DNA from: Anaerolineae bacterium
GTDB taxonomy: Bacteria > Chloroflexota > Anaerolineae > Aggregatilineales > Ch27
Reading direction: 5' to 3'
NCBI GenBank assembly: GCA_013178165.1
Contig: JABLXG010000008.1
Location: 62,001-126,000 of the forward strand
Length of the DNA stretch: 64,000 nucleotides
Shown: piece by piece, positions 23,051 through 31,730 of the stretch
Position numbering within the stretch: position 1 is the first letter of the stretch
Layout of the letters: each line of letters begins with the position of its first letter
The notes under the pieces: generated by a model
Databases searched by the model: none
What the model was told of the DNA's origin: nothing
Seen by the model: only the letters and a program-made list of their open reading frames with translations
Position numbers and translations under genes: made by a program

Positions 23051-26000
23051 ACATCAGTGCCCCGAAGGGCAATTGAAGGACGTACGTCCCGCTGCGCCGA
23101 GCGGCGGGAAACGCACTCACCCCTTCAGTTTCAGTGCCCCGAAGGGCAATTGAAGGACGTACGTCTATCTAGCCGACCAGATAGTCAAAGAGATAATGGG
23201 CTAGTTTCAGTGCCCCGAAGGGCAATTGAAGGACGTACGTCCGCGCAGAGTTTGAGGAAGTTGAACATTTGGCAAGGTTTCAGTGCCCCGAAGGGCAATT
23301 GAAGGACGTACGTCGCAGGAGAGAAAGAAATGTCTGTCAGCTTTCTGCTGTGGTTTCAGTGCCCCGAAGGGCAATTGAAGGACGTACGTCATGGAGATCA
23401 TGCCGTATCGTTCAACGTCTCTGGAGTTTCAGTGCCCCGAAGGGCAATTGAAGGACGTACGTCTTTTGGGTCAGGCTCGGCGCGGTCGGACTGGCGGCTG
23501 GGTTTCAGTGCCCCGAAGGGCAATTGAAGGACGTACGTCTCACCATCTCAGGTAGCTCGCTGGTGAGCGCCACCGGGTTTCAGTGCCCCGAAGGGCAATT
23601 GAAGGACGTACGTCCTGCCATCTTTCACCCCCCTGCCTTACAGCTACAGCGGTTTCAGTGCCCCGAAGGGCAATTGAAGGACGTACGTCAATGTCAAGCA
23701 ACAGCTGGCTGATGTAGTGTTTCAGGCGTTTCAGTGCCCCGAAGGGCAATTGAAGGACGTACGTCCGGTATCTACGATCAGGCCGGTTTTGTGGCGGCGG
23801 TGTTTCAGTGCCCCGAAGGGCAATTGAAGGACGTACGTCCACCAGCGCGGGGCGGACTGGTGAAATACCTGAAAAGTTTCAGTGCCCCGAAGGGCAATTG
23901 AAGGACGTACGTCGTGGCGGCACTGGGCGGGAGCGCAGTTGCCGTAGGGTTTCAGTGCCCCGAAGGGCAATTGAAGGACGTACGTCAACGGCAGGGCGAG
24001 GAGCTGGCTACGGTGTTTCTGAGGTTTCAGTGCCCCGAAGGGCAATTGAAGGACGTACGTCACGAGCTACGGCAAGATGCTGATGGCGCTCTATGGGGGT
24101 TTCAGTGCCCCGAAGGGCAATTGAAGGACGTACGTCGGGCTGATCAGCCGCCTGGCTAAAGAGGGTTGGGACAGTTTCAGTGCCCCGAAGGGCAATTGAA
24201 GGACGTACGTCTCAATGGTCTGAGTACGGGGCATCCGGAACAATTTGAGTTTCAGTGCCCCGAAGGGCAATTGAAGGACGTACGTCATAAGCGAATCTAC
24301 AGCCATTGTACTGCTCCTTCGGGTTTCAGTGCCCCGAAGGGCAATTGAAGGACGTACGTCCTGAGTAACTCGGTCGCCAGTGTACCGCGCAGATCGTGGT
24401 TTCAGTGCCCCGAAGGGCAATTGAAGGACGTACGTCGGGGGTACGACAAGTCTTTGCAGGCGCTATTGGCCGTTTCAGTGCCCCGAAGGGCAATTGAAGG
24501 ACGTACGTCCGCTCCCGCCCGAACGATACGCGCTCCTGTGGCCAGTTTCAGTGCCCCGAAGGGCAATTGAAGGACGTACGTCTCTGGGCTTGGAGTATCA
24601 GGTTATTCCCGGCCCCCGGTTTCAGTGCCCCGAAGGGCAATTGAAGGACGTACGTCCGCATCATCATCGTACTGTGCACCATGATGTTCCTGTTTCAGTG
24701 CCCCGAAGGGCAATTGAAGGACGTACGTCAAGAACCGGGCTGAGGCTGAAAGCGCCCTGCAGCGGTTTCAGTGCCCCGAAGGGCAATTGAAGGACGTACG
24801 TCTCTTATGTCCGGTAGAACTAGAGGGTGGCAGTTGACCTAGTTTCAGTGCCCCGAAGGGCAATTGAAGGACGTACGTCTAGCCACACATCGCGCCGCTC
24901 TCCCGGCCAGTTCGAGTTTCAGTGCCCCGAAGGGCAATTGAAGGACGTACGTCGGCTGTATTATCCGGGCGACCGGAATGCTAATAAGGTTTCAGTGCCC
25001 CGAAGGGCAATTGAAGGACGTACGTCTGTAGTGATGAATTAGGAAACTGGGAATTTGCAAGTAGTTTCAGTGCCCCGAAGGGCAATTGAAGGACGTACGT
25101 CCAAAAAAGCGACCGCGTCTTGGCGCGGCCTCGAAAATAGTTTCAGTGCCCCGAAGGGCAATTGAAGGACGTACGTCCTGGCCGGTCTGCGCAGGGCAGA
25201 AGCCGCCGCCCTGGTTTCAGTGCCCCGAAGGGCAATTGAAGGACGTACGTCTCAGGCCGAGATCTTCGCCGGGGAGTGGTGGGTTTCAGGTTTCAGTGCC
25301 CCGAAGGGCAATTGAAGGACGTACGTCCCGCCCTTTACGGCCAGGAAGCCCTGGACGCGCTCACGTTTCAGTGCCCCGAAGGGCAATTGAAGGACGTACG
25401 TCCTTCACGATCGATAGCCACCAGCCGGATGCAAAGGCGTTTCAGTGCCCCGAAGGGCAATTGAAGGACGTACGTCGTGCATTTTATTATCCTTGTCATC
25501 CTTTTCCCCTTCAGTTTCAGTGCCCCGAAGGGCAATTGAAGGACGTACGTCTCGGAGTGCTTCCAGCACTCCAGCCTTGATTTCGTGACGTTTCAGTGCC
25601 CCGAAGGGCAATTGAAGGACGTACGTCTCTGAAAAGGGGACGTCGTTCTCAGCGGAGATGTGGAGTTTCAGTGCCCCGAAGGGCAATTGAAGGACGTACG
25701 TCAGTGCTGAGCGCAATGCCCGGACAAAACTTGTGCCGGTTTCAGTGCCCCGAAGGGCAATTGAAGGACGTACGTCTGCTCTCGGAGCGACCAGTAACGT
25801 GCCCTGTTGTGCCGTTTCAGTGCCCCGAAGGGCAATTGAAGGACGTACGTCCATGCTCACCGCATAGCACCAGGCACCAGTCGCCCGGGTTTCAGTGCCC
25901 CGAAGGGCAATTGAAGGACGTACGTCAGCGGGAAGTGTCGCCCATCGTCTGTAATCAGGTAGGTTTCAGTGCCCCGAAGGGCAATTGAAGGACGTACGTC
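23051..26000 (-). CRISPR. CRISPR array, 40 repeats of 38 bp, 39 spacers
   Basis: Plus-strand repeat: GTTTCAGTGCCCCGAAGGGC followed by AATTGAAGGACGTACGTC. Spacers are 35-39 bp and all differ. I counted 40 repeats at 72-77 bp spacing; all look identical except the first (23051-23088), which starts ACATCAG. Read on the minus strand, the repeat ends CACTGAAAC, the usual 8-nt crRNA handle of type III and some type I systems, and contains the stem GCCC-TTCG-GGGC. The altered repeat is then at the trailing end, so the array is transcribed leftward with the leader at 26001. No cas adaptation or interference genes are in the window. Nearby CARF proteins suggest type III. Confidence 0.97.
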
Positions 26001-26126
26001 CCGCCGCGCCGCTGGCCGCCCACAGGTCAAAAATGACCTGCAGGACACGTTGCGGGGCTTCTACGGCCCTTCTACGCGGTCGGCTTTTGGCGCTGACAGT
26101 TAGCATTATAGCATACCTTTCTATTT
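26001..26126 (-). promoter_or_regulatory. CRISPR leader with promoter
   Basis: The 126 bp to the right of the last perfect repeat carry ATTATA at 26105-26110 (TATAAT on the minus strand), about 100 bp from the first transcribed repeat. The -35 is weak. A TATGCT overlaps it at 26110-26115. Contains the short inverted repeat AGGTCAAAAATGACCT (26026-26041), possibly a regulatory or integration-host site. Confidence 0.55.
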
Positions 26127-26300
26127 TTGCGAGGATCGGATTCTGCTGAAAAACGGGGGGGATCCTCGCAGACTAATAGCCTCATTTGTCCAGGTGTTGC
26201 CCGGAATTCCGGGCTTTGCGACGGGGTGAAGCTGGACAACAGGCGGACAATCTGACGGTGCTGCACTTCACCCCCCGAAAATGGCGACCGATCCTCGCAA
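26127..26300. repeat. 174-bp element with 13-bp terminal inverted repeats
   Basis: TTGCGAGGATCGG (26127-26139) and CCGATCCTCGCAA (26288-26300) are perfect inverted copies. Inside lie more nested pairs: GATCCTCGC (26161-26169), TTGTCCAG with CTGGACAA, GGGGTGAAG with CTTCACCCC, and the 14-bp palindrome CCCGGAATTCCGGG (26202-26215). No coding potential and no evident target-site duplication. Could be a MITE-like element or a structured RNA; it lies between the leader and the ROK gene's 3' end. Confidence 0.5.
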
Positions 26301-26329
26301 GAGGCAGGTGGCCAGAGGAGGCCGGGAGG

Positions 26330-27289
26330 TCAGGGGGCGCTGAGGCCCAGCAGGGCAATGACCGCACCCAGCAGACCGGTCTCGTTGCCCTGCTCGCCAA
26401 GCACGATCTCCACTTCCCGGAAGTGCCCGCGTGTATTGGCGGCAATATCCCGGAAGAACGGGCCGACCAGCGCCTCAAAGCTCTCCTGGCAGGCGGCCAG
26501 CAGCACCGGCCCGGCGGCGGCGGTCCCGCCGGTCAGGGCGATGCGGTGGGGGTAGAAGATCACGCTGAGCGAGGCTAGCGTCTGCCCCAGGTACGCGCCG
26601 ATCTGCCGGATGATCCCGCTGGCGATGGGGTCATTGCCTTCCCGCGCCGCGGCGATGACATTGTAGGCGGGCACGTCACGGCCATATCGTTCGCGGGCCA
26701 GCCGTTCGATTCCCCGTACGCCGCACAGACCTTCCGCCGAGCCACGGATGCCGTTGTGATCGACCGGCCCCTGCGGGTCGAGGATGATCAGGCCAGTGTT
26801 GCCGGAATTGCCGCCGTCGATGATCAGGGGCTTGCCTTTGACGATAACCCCGGCCCCCAGGCCGGTGCCGATGGCCAGGCACATGAAGCGCTCCACTCCC
26901 CGGCCAGTGCCGAAGTAGTACTCCCCAAGGGAGTGGGCGGTGAGGTCGTTGTACACGTCGACGGGCAGCCGGTAGTGGCGCTCCAGCGTACCGCGCATGT
27001 CGAAGTTGCGCAGGGCGGGGGTGTTGCCGGCGATGATCGGGCCACGGCGGTCGTCGTCCAGCTCGCCGTGCATGGAGACGCCGAGGCCAGCTACCGGCCC
27101 TTTCGCCGCGGCCAGCAGCTCATCGATCTGTGCCAGCAGGCGGGTGACGAAAGGCAGCGGGTCGGTTCCCTGCGCCTCGGTCGGGATGCGCCGGAAGGCC
27201 GAGATGTTCCCCGCGCTGTCTACCAGCCCCAGCTTGGTATGGGTGCCGCCGATGTCAATGCCGATGGCGACGGTGTGGGAAGCACTCAT
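26330..27289 (-). CDS. ROK-family sugar kinase
   Basis: 319 residues. ATP-binding motif AIGIDIGGTHTKLGLVDSAG at the N-terminus, and the catalytic-region motif YNDLTAHSLGEYYFGTGRG with the Asp expected of a kinase base. No N-terminal DNA-binding domain, so an enzyme rather than a ROK repressor. The Cys-rich zinc motif of many ROK kinases is absent, as in its close paralogue at 38132. Start at 27289 puts AGGAG 8 bp upstream; an ATG at 27295 is too close to it. Follows the SIS gene by 24 bp. By context, phosphorylates an amino sugar such as GalNAc or GlcNAc at O6. Confidence 0.85.
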   Translation of the reverse strand: MSASHTVAIGIDIGGTHTKLGLVDSAGNISAFRRIPTEAQGTDPLPFVTRLLAQIDELLAAAKGPVAGLGVSMHGELDDDRRGPIIAGNTPALRNFDMRGTLERHYRLPVDVYNDLTAHSLGEYYFGTGRGVERFMCLAIGTGLGAGVIVKGKPLIIDGGNSGNTGLIILDPQGPVDHNGIRGSAEGLCGVRGIERLARERYGRDVPAYNVIAAAREGNDPIASGIIRQIGAYLGQTLASLSVIFYPHRIALTGGTAAAGPVLLAACQESFEALVGPFFRDIAANTRGHFREVEIVLGEQGNETGLLGAVIALLGLSAP

Positions 27290-27313
27290 GGGCATCGCTC
27301 CTGAAGGGTAACC

Positions 27314-28354
27314 TCACGCGCGCTGGCCGGGCAGGTCGGGGTTCAGGCCGCGGGCCATGGATTGGCGGCAGATGATCTGCTGGAGCAGCGGCAGGTAGAG
27401 GATGGCCCGCGCTTCGAGGGGCAGGCCGGTCTCCAGGCTGATCGGGAAGAGGCGTTCACCGGCGGCGGGCAGGCCGTCCTGCCGGTCACTGATCCACAGA
27501 CAGGTTGCGCCCCGCTGGTGGGCATCGTCCATCGCCCGGCGTTCTTCCGGCAACAGGTCGTCTGTCAGCAGCCCGACCACCAGCGTGCGCTCCGTGACGA
27601 TGTACTTTGGCCCGTGCAGGTATTCCAGGGTGTGGAAGGCCAGGGCGGGCAACAGGGTGGTCTCCAGGGCTTTGAGCGCGGCTTCGCAGGCCAGGCCGTA
27701 CAGCGGGCCAGACCCCAGGAACAGGAAACGCTCCAGGCGCAGGTCGGCGCCCAGGTCGGCGACCAGGGGCGCATAACGGGCAGCCAGGCGTTCCAGGTGA
27801 GCGGGCAGCGCGGCCAGCGGTTCGAGCGCGTCCTGACCGGCAAAGAGCAGCGCCAGCGCCTGCAGGACGAGGGTCATGCTGCTGAAGGAGCGCGTCTGGG
27901 CGCGGCTGACTTCCCGCGCGGTGTCGATGGCCAGCACAAAGTCGGCTTCCTGGGCCAGGACGCTTTCGCTGGTGCAGGTCACGGCCAGCGTCATTCCCCG
28001 GCCACAGGCGCGGAACAGGCGGGCGGCTTCGATGGTCTCGCGGGTCTTGCCCTCGCGAGAGACAGTGATCAGCAGGGTGGGACGCTGCGGCGAAAATTCG
28101 CGGCGGGGAAAGAGCATCAACTCCGAGGCGGACAGCGCCCGGCAGGGGAGACCGGTGATCTGCTGGATCAGCGCCGCGCCGACCAGGGCGGCGTAACAGG
28201 TGGAGCCGCAGCCGGTGAGGATGAGCTGCTCAAAGCGGTGCTGCGCCCACATGGCCCGGATTTCCGGGCTGCGCCGGGCGATCACATCCAGCGCGTCGCG
28301 CCAGATGGCCGGCTGGCTGAGGATTTCGGTCAGGGTGTGGGTGGTTGCCGTCAT
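27314..28354 (-). CDS. SIS-domain sugar-phosphate isomerase/deaminase (AgaS/FrlB-like)
   Basis: 346 residues with two SIS domains. SIS1: LTGCGSTCYAALVGAALIQQ and LLITVSREGKTRETIEAARL (phosphosugar-binding Ser/Thr loops). SIS2: LFLGSGPLYGLACEAALKAL and the FHTLEYLHGPKYIVTE segment with the catalytic E-x-x-HGP. Lacks the glutaminase domain of GlmS. Paralogue of the gene at 31731. Probable role: conversion of an amino-sugar 6-phosphate (e.g. galactosamine-6-P to tagatose-6-P plus ammonia), from context. Confidence 0.82.
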   Translation of the reverse strand: MTATTHTLTEILSQPAIWRDALDVIARRSPEIRAMWAQHRFEQLILTGCGSTCYAALVGAALIQQITGLPCRALSASELMLFPRREFSPQRPTLLITVSREGKTRETIEAARLFRACGRGMTLAVTCTSESVLAQEADFVLAIDTAREVSRAQTRSFSSMTLVLQALALLFAGQDALEPLAALPAHLERLAARYAPLVADLGADLRLERFLFLGSGPLYGLACEAALKALETTLLPALAFHTLEYLHGPKYIVTERTLVVGLLTDDLLPEERRAMDDAHQRGATCLWISDRQDGLPAAGERLFPISLETGLPLEARAILYLPLLQQIICRQSMARGLNPDLPGQRA

Positions 28355-28389
28355 ACTGCCTCCTGAAGGCGGGCTGCCCGGCGGGTGGA

Positions 28390-29154
28390 TCAGGCTTCAA
28401 TGACTTCGATGCCCATCTGACGGATCTGGGCCAGCAGGGCGGGGTCGGCTTCCCGGTTGGTGACCAGGCGGGTGATGCGGTCGATCGGGGCGACGTAGGC
28501 GGAGGCCGTCTTGCCCAGCTTGGTGTGATCGACGACGAGGATGTTTTCCGGGGCGACCTGCAGGATGGCCCGGTCGGTCATGATTTCCGGGAGGTAGTCG
28601 TTGGTCAGTCCGGCTTCTGGGCTGACGGCGCGCATGCCGATGATGACCTTGTCGATGCGCACTTCGCGAAGGGCCTGCTCGGTGATATGGCCGACCATCG
28701 ACAGCTCCGAGGCGCGTAGCATCCCGCCCAGCACCACCACGGTGATCCCCTCGGCGGTGGCCAGTTCGGTGGCCACGCTGATCGAGTTGGTGACCACGGT
28801 AAGGTTTTTGCGATCGGCCAGTTGCCGGGCGACGTAGGTAGCGGTGGAGCCGGAGCTGAGGAAGATGGTGTCACCGGGAGCGACGAGTCTGGCGGCTGCC
28901 CTGGCGATGCGGATCTTGAGGTCGCGGTTTTCCTGCATGCGCTGGATCACCGGCGGTTCCGGGGGCGTTTCGATGGGGTAGACAGCCCCGCCATGAGCGC
29001 GGCGGACCAGACCCTGGCGGGCCAGTTCATTGAGATCACGGCGGATGGTGATCTCGCTGACCCCGAAGATGCTGCTCAGTTCAGGGACGGTCACTTTGCC
29101 CTGCTCGCGGAGCGCCTCCAGCGTCAATCGCAGTCGTTCCTCTTTGAGCAACAT
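28390..29154 (-). CDS. DeoR-family transcriptional regulator
   Basis: 254 residues. N-terminal HTH KVTVPELSSIFGVSEITIRR and DLNELARQGLVRRAHGGAVY; C-terminal DeoR sensor with DTIFLSSGSTATYVARQL, which binds phosphorylated sugars. Between the LacD and SIS genes on the same strand. The candidate operator CACAAACAATCAT appears in the promoter of lacD/gatZ-like (30249-30261) and before the second SIS gene (31686-31698). Confidence 0.92.
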   Translation of the reverse strand: MLLKEERLRLTLEALREQGKVTVPELSSIFGVSEITIRRDLNELARQGLVRRAHGGAVYPIETPPEPPVIQRMQENRDLKIRIARAAARLVAPGDTIFLSSGSTATYVARQLADRKNLTVVTNSISVATELATAEGITVVVLGGMLRASELSMVGHITEQALREVRIDKVIIGMRAVSPEAGLTNDYLPEIMTDRAILQVAPENILVVDHTKLGKTASAYVAPIDRITRLVTNREADPALLAQIRQMGIEVIEA

Positions 29155-29241
29155 AGCTTTATCCCTTACCCTGCCTGGCCGTATGGGCGGGTATCCCGGT
29201 GTCGGCCCGGCGGCAATGCCCGAAGCTGGCGCGCTTACGGC

Positions 29242-30207
29242 TCAGCGATAGTGGCGGTACCACCCCTCGCTGACCGCCATCGGTTGGTAGAAATCCGTCC
29301 AGGGGCGGGCTTCTGCATTGGCAATGGCCACCAGCCGGCGCATGCGCTCGGTGGCTACCTCCGCCAGGAAGCGCTGCCGTTCCGCCGGGGGCATAGTGAT
29401 GCACTCTTTCCAGATCGCCCGCCCGCCGATGAATCCGCTGGCGCCGTTCTGGCAGGCCACACGCACCTGCTGCTCGAACACGTCGAAATCCACCCCCGCG
29501 CTGAGCAGCGCCCACGGCACCCGGCTGGCCTCGCTGACCGCGGCGCAGGCCTCGGCCCAGGAGCGCGGGTCGCGGTCAAAGGCGACATCGACCGGGAACT
29601 CCAGCTTGAGGATGTCCGGCCCCAGGCGGCTCAGACGGGCGGCTGTTTCGCGCACCAGGCGGGGCCGCTGCCGGGCGAAGGCCTCGCTGGACCTGGGGAC
29701 GGTGGCATCCAGGCTGTAGGTCAGCGGTTCCAGGTAGAAAGGGATGTCTTCCGCCCGGCACTGCTCCCGGACCCGGACAACCAGGGCATCCAGTTCGTCG
29801 GCCAGAGGGCCGGAATCGGGGTGGTAGTAGATGAGCAGCTTGACCGCCGACGCGCCCATACGCTTGATCTTGGCGACCGACCAGTCCGGGTCAAATTCGG
29901 TGCGGCGGTAGGTGGCATCGCCGGAATAGCCGCTTTCTTCCAGGGCCATCAACAGGCCACAATGGCCGGACATGTGCAGGGCTGCTTCCAGCCCATAGGT
30001 GGGATCGAGCAGTACCGCGCTGGCGATCTCTGAGAGCGCCACCGCTGTATCGCGCTTGATGGCGGCGGCGTCCTCAAAGGTAGCCGAGGGCGGCAGTAAC
30101 TGGCGGTAGTTGTTGCGCTGGTCAAAGGCAAGGATGGCGAAGGTATGGTGGGACGTGCTGGTCGCTTTGATGCCGCGCAGTCTACCGGGTTCAAGAGCGA
30201 TTTTCAT
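29242..30207 (-). CDS. lacD: Tagatose-1,6-bisphosphate aldolase, LacD class
   Basis: 321 residues. Class I (Schiff-base) aldolase of the LacD family cleaving tagatose-1,6-bisphosphate into DHAP and glyceraldehyde-3-phosphate. FAILAFDQRNNYRQLLPP, the Lys-bearing strand ASAVKLLIYYHPDSGPLADE, DILKLEFPVDVAFDRDPRSW and GASGFIGGRAIWKE are characteristic. Start ATG at 30207 has GGGGGGAATCC upstream; the longer frame to 30264 overlaps the promoter. First gene of the minus-strand amino-sugar operon; transcribed from TTGCAC/TATAAT at 30236-30264. Confidence 0.88.
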   Translation of the reverse strand: MKIALEPGRLRGIKATSTSHHTFAILAFDQRNNYRQLLPPSATFEDAAAIKRDTAVALSEIASAVLLDPTYGLEAALHMSGHCGLLMALEESGYSGDATYRRTEFDPDWSVAKIKRMGASAVKLLIYYHPDSGPLADELDALVVRVREQCRAEDIPFYLEPLTYSLDATVPRSSEAFARQRPRLVRETAARLSRLGPDILKLEFPVDVAFDRDPRSWAEACAAVSEASRVPWALLSAGVDFDVFEQQVRVACQNGASGFIGGRAIWKECITMPPAERQRFLAEVATERMRRLVAIANAEARPWTDFYQPMAVSEGWYRHYR

Positions 30208-30235
30208 GGTGGATTCCCCCCGATCCTTTGAGGTG

Positions 30236-30264
30236 ATTATAGGCGAAAATGATTGTTTGTGCAA
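30236..30264 (-). promoter_or_regulatory. lacD promoter with DeoR-type operator
   Basis: Minus strand: TTGCAC (30264-30259), 17 bp, TATAAT (30241-30236). The sequence CACAAACAATCAT (30261-30249) fills the spacer and recurs at 31686-31698, so repression by the DeoR protein at this site is likely. Confidence 0.75.
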
Positions 30265-30268
30265 TTAT

Positions 30269-30296
30269 TTGACTGTTTATGACTTCTTGTTAGAAT
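30269..30296 (+). promoter_or_regulatory. Divergent promoter for the GatZ/KbaZ-like gene
   Basis: TTGACT (30269-30274), 16 bp, TAGAAT (30291-30296), reading right. Back-to-back with the lacD promoter; only 5 bp separate the two -35 boxes, so one bound repressor could affect both. Confidence 0.6.
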
Positions 30297-30391
30297 GAAA
30301 ACAACCATTCGAACACGCCAATTCATCCCGTTTTCCCCGCTGTTCTTCCACCAGGGCGATCGGCCTGTTGGCCCTGGAAAGGTGTCTGGCC

Positions 30392-31618
30392 ATGCACATC
30401 AAGACGATGATCGAGCGTATCATTGCCCTGCGGGAAACGCAGGGGATCACTCTGTGCCTGCTGGCGGTTTGCCCCAACTCAGAGGCTGTGCTGGAGGCGG
30501 CGGTGAAGGCCGCCGGGCGCAACCGCACACCCATGCTCTTCGCTGCCACCCTGAACCAGGTTGACCGCGATGGTGGCTATACCGGCTGGACTCCCGCTCA
30601 GTTTGTCGAGCGGCTGAACCACTATGCCGCCGTCTATGGCGTCGACCCGGAGACGCTGCTGCCCTGCCTGGATCACGGCGGCCCCTGGCTGAAAGACCTG
30701 CACACGATCAACTGGCTCAGTTTCGAGGAGACCTGGGAAGCGGTCAAAGCCTCGATCACGGCGGTGCTGCAGGCCGGGTACCGGCTGCTGCACATCGATC
30801 CGACGGTAGACCGCACCATCGCCGGGCCGCTACCGGTGGAGCTGGTGGTGGAGCGCAGCCTGGACCTGATCGCCTACGCCGAGGCTGAGCGCGAACGCCT
30901 GAAGCTGCCGCCGGTGTCATACGAAGTCGGCACGGAGGAGGTGCATGGTGGGCTGGTCAACCTGGACAACTTCACGCAATTTCTGCGCCTGTTGTACGCC
31001 GGGCTGGAGGCGCGCCAGCTCAGCCATGCCGCCCCGGCCTTTGTGGTGGCCCAGGTAGGCACTGATCTGCACACCACTGCTTTTGACCGCCAGGCGGCAC
31101 AGCGGCTACGGGAGATTGTCGCACCGTATGGGGCGCTCATCAAGGGGCATTACACCGACTGGGTGGAGAATCCGGCGGCGTACAGCGAGGTGGGCATGGG
31201 CGGGGCGAATGTCGGGCCGGAATTCACCGCCGCCGAATTCGAAGCGTTGCAGGCGCTGGCCGCCCGCGAGGCCGACCTGGCGCGCACCGATCCCCGGCTT
31301 GTTCCCGCCGGATTCTTCGATCACCTGACAGAAGCTGTGGATCGTTCCAATCGCTGGAAGAAGTGGCTCCAGCCGGAGGAACAGGGCAAGGCGTTGCGGG
31401 AACTCTCGCCTGCCCGGCAGGAGTGGATGCTCAAGACGTGCGCCCGCTATGTATGGACGGATAGCGCTGTGGTCGCCGCCCGGCAGCGCCTGTATGACAA
31501 CCTGAGTCCGGTCTTTCCAGACCCGCACGGGTATGTGGTAGACTGGATTGTAGGGAGTATTGAACGCTATATCGTGGCTTTTCATCTGTTTAACGCGCGG
31601 GTTTTCTTCTGCGAATAG
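30392..31618 (+). CDS. GatZ/KbaZ-like tagatose-bisphosphate aldolase subunit
   Basis: 408 residues. Matches the non-catalytic/chaperone-like subunit family of class II tagatose-1,6-bisphosphate aldolase (GatZ, KbaZ, AgaZ): [67 protein letters not shown] and IEKYIV-like C-terminus [23 protein letters not shown] at 30392 has GGAAAGG 9 bp upstream; a TTG at 30368 is an alternative. No GatY/KbaY partner is seen in the window, while a LacD-type aldolase is encoded divergently. Confidence 0.85.
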   Translation: MHIKTMIERIIALRETQGITLCLLAVCPNSEAVLEAAVKAAGRNRTPMLFAATLNQVDRDGGYTGWTPAQFVERLNHYAAVYGVDPETLLPCLDHGGPWLKDLHTINWLSFEETWEAVKASITAVLQAGYRLLHIDPTVDRTIAGPLPVELVVERSLDLIAYAEAERERLKLPPVSYEVGTEEVHGGLVNLDNFTQFLRLLYAGLEARQLSHAAPAFVVAQVGTDLHTTAFDRQAAQRLREIVAPYGALIKGHYTDWVENPAAYSEVGMGGANVGPEFTAAEFEALQALAAREADLARTDPRLVPAGFFDHLTEAVDRSNRWKKWLQPEEQGKALRELSPARQEWMLKTCARYVWTDSAVVAARQRLYDNLSPVFPDPHGYVVDWIVGSIERYIVAFHLFNARVFFCE

Positions 31619-31641
31619 AGGGTATTTCGGCGCTGAACCGG

Positions 31642-31698
31642 TTGACGGGCATCGGGAATCGTACTAGGATATATTCGTATACAATCACAAACAATCAT
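31642..31698 (+). promoter_or_regulatory. Promoter with DeoR-type operator upstream of SIS gene
   Basis: TTGACG (31642-31647), 17 bp, TAGGAT (31665-31670), then CACAAACAATCAT (31686-31698) about 10-20 bp downstream of the expected start site. The operator matches the lacD promoter exactly over 13 bp. A repeated ACAATCA lies in the same stretch. Confidence 0.68.
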
Positions 31699-31730
31699 AT
31701 ACGTTCATTTGCGTACGGAAGGCGGGGTCC

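Noticed and set aside
23051-23088. Array transcribed rightward with leader at the left
   Set aside because: The repeat at this end is degenerate, the handle-like ACTGAAAC reads on the minus strand, and the only TATAAT beside the array is on the right reading left.
23051-26000. Open frames across the array encoding repeated peptides such as FQCPEGQLKDV
   Set aside because: They are translations of the CRISPR repeat, whose 38 bp plus variable spacers keep some frames open by chance.
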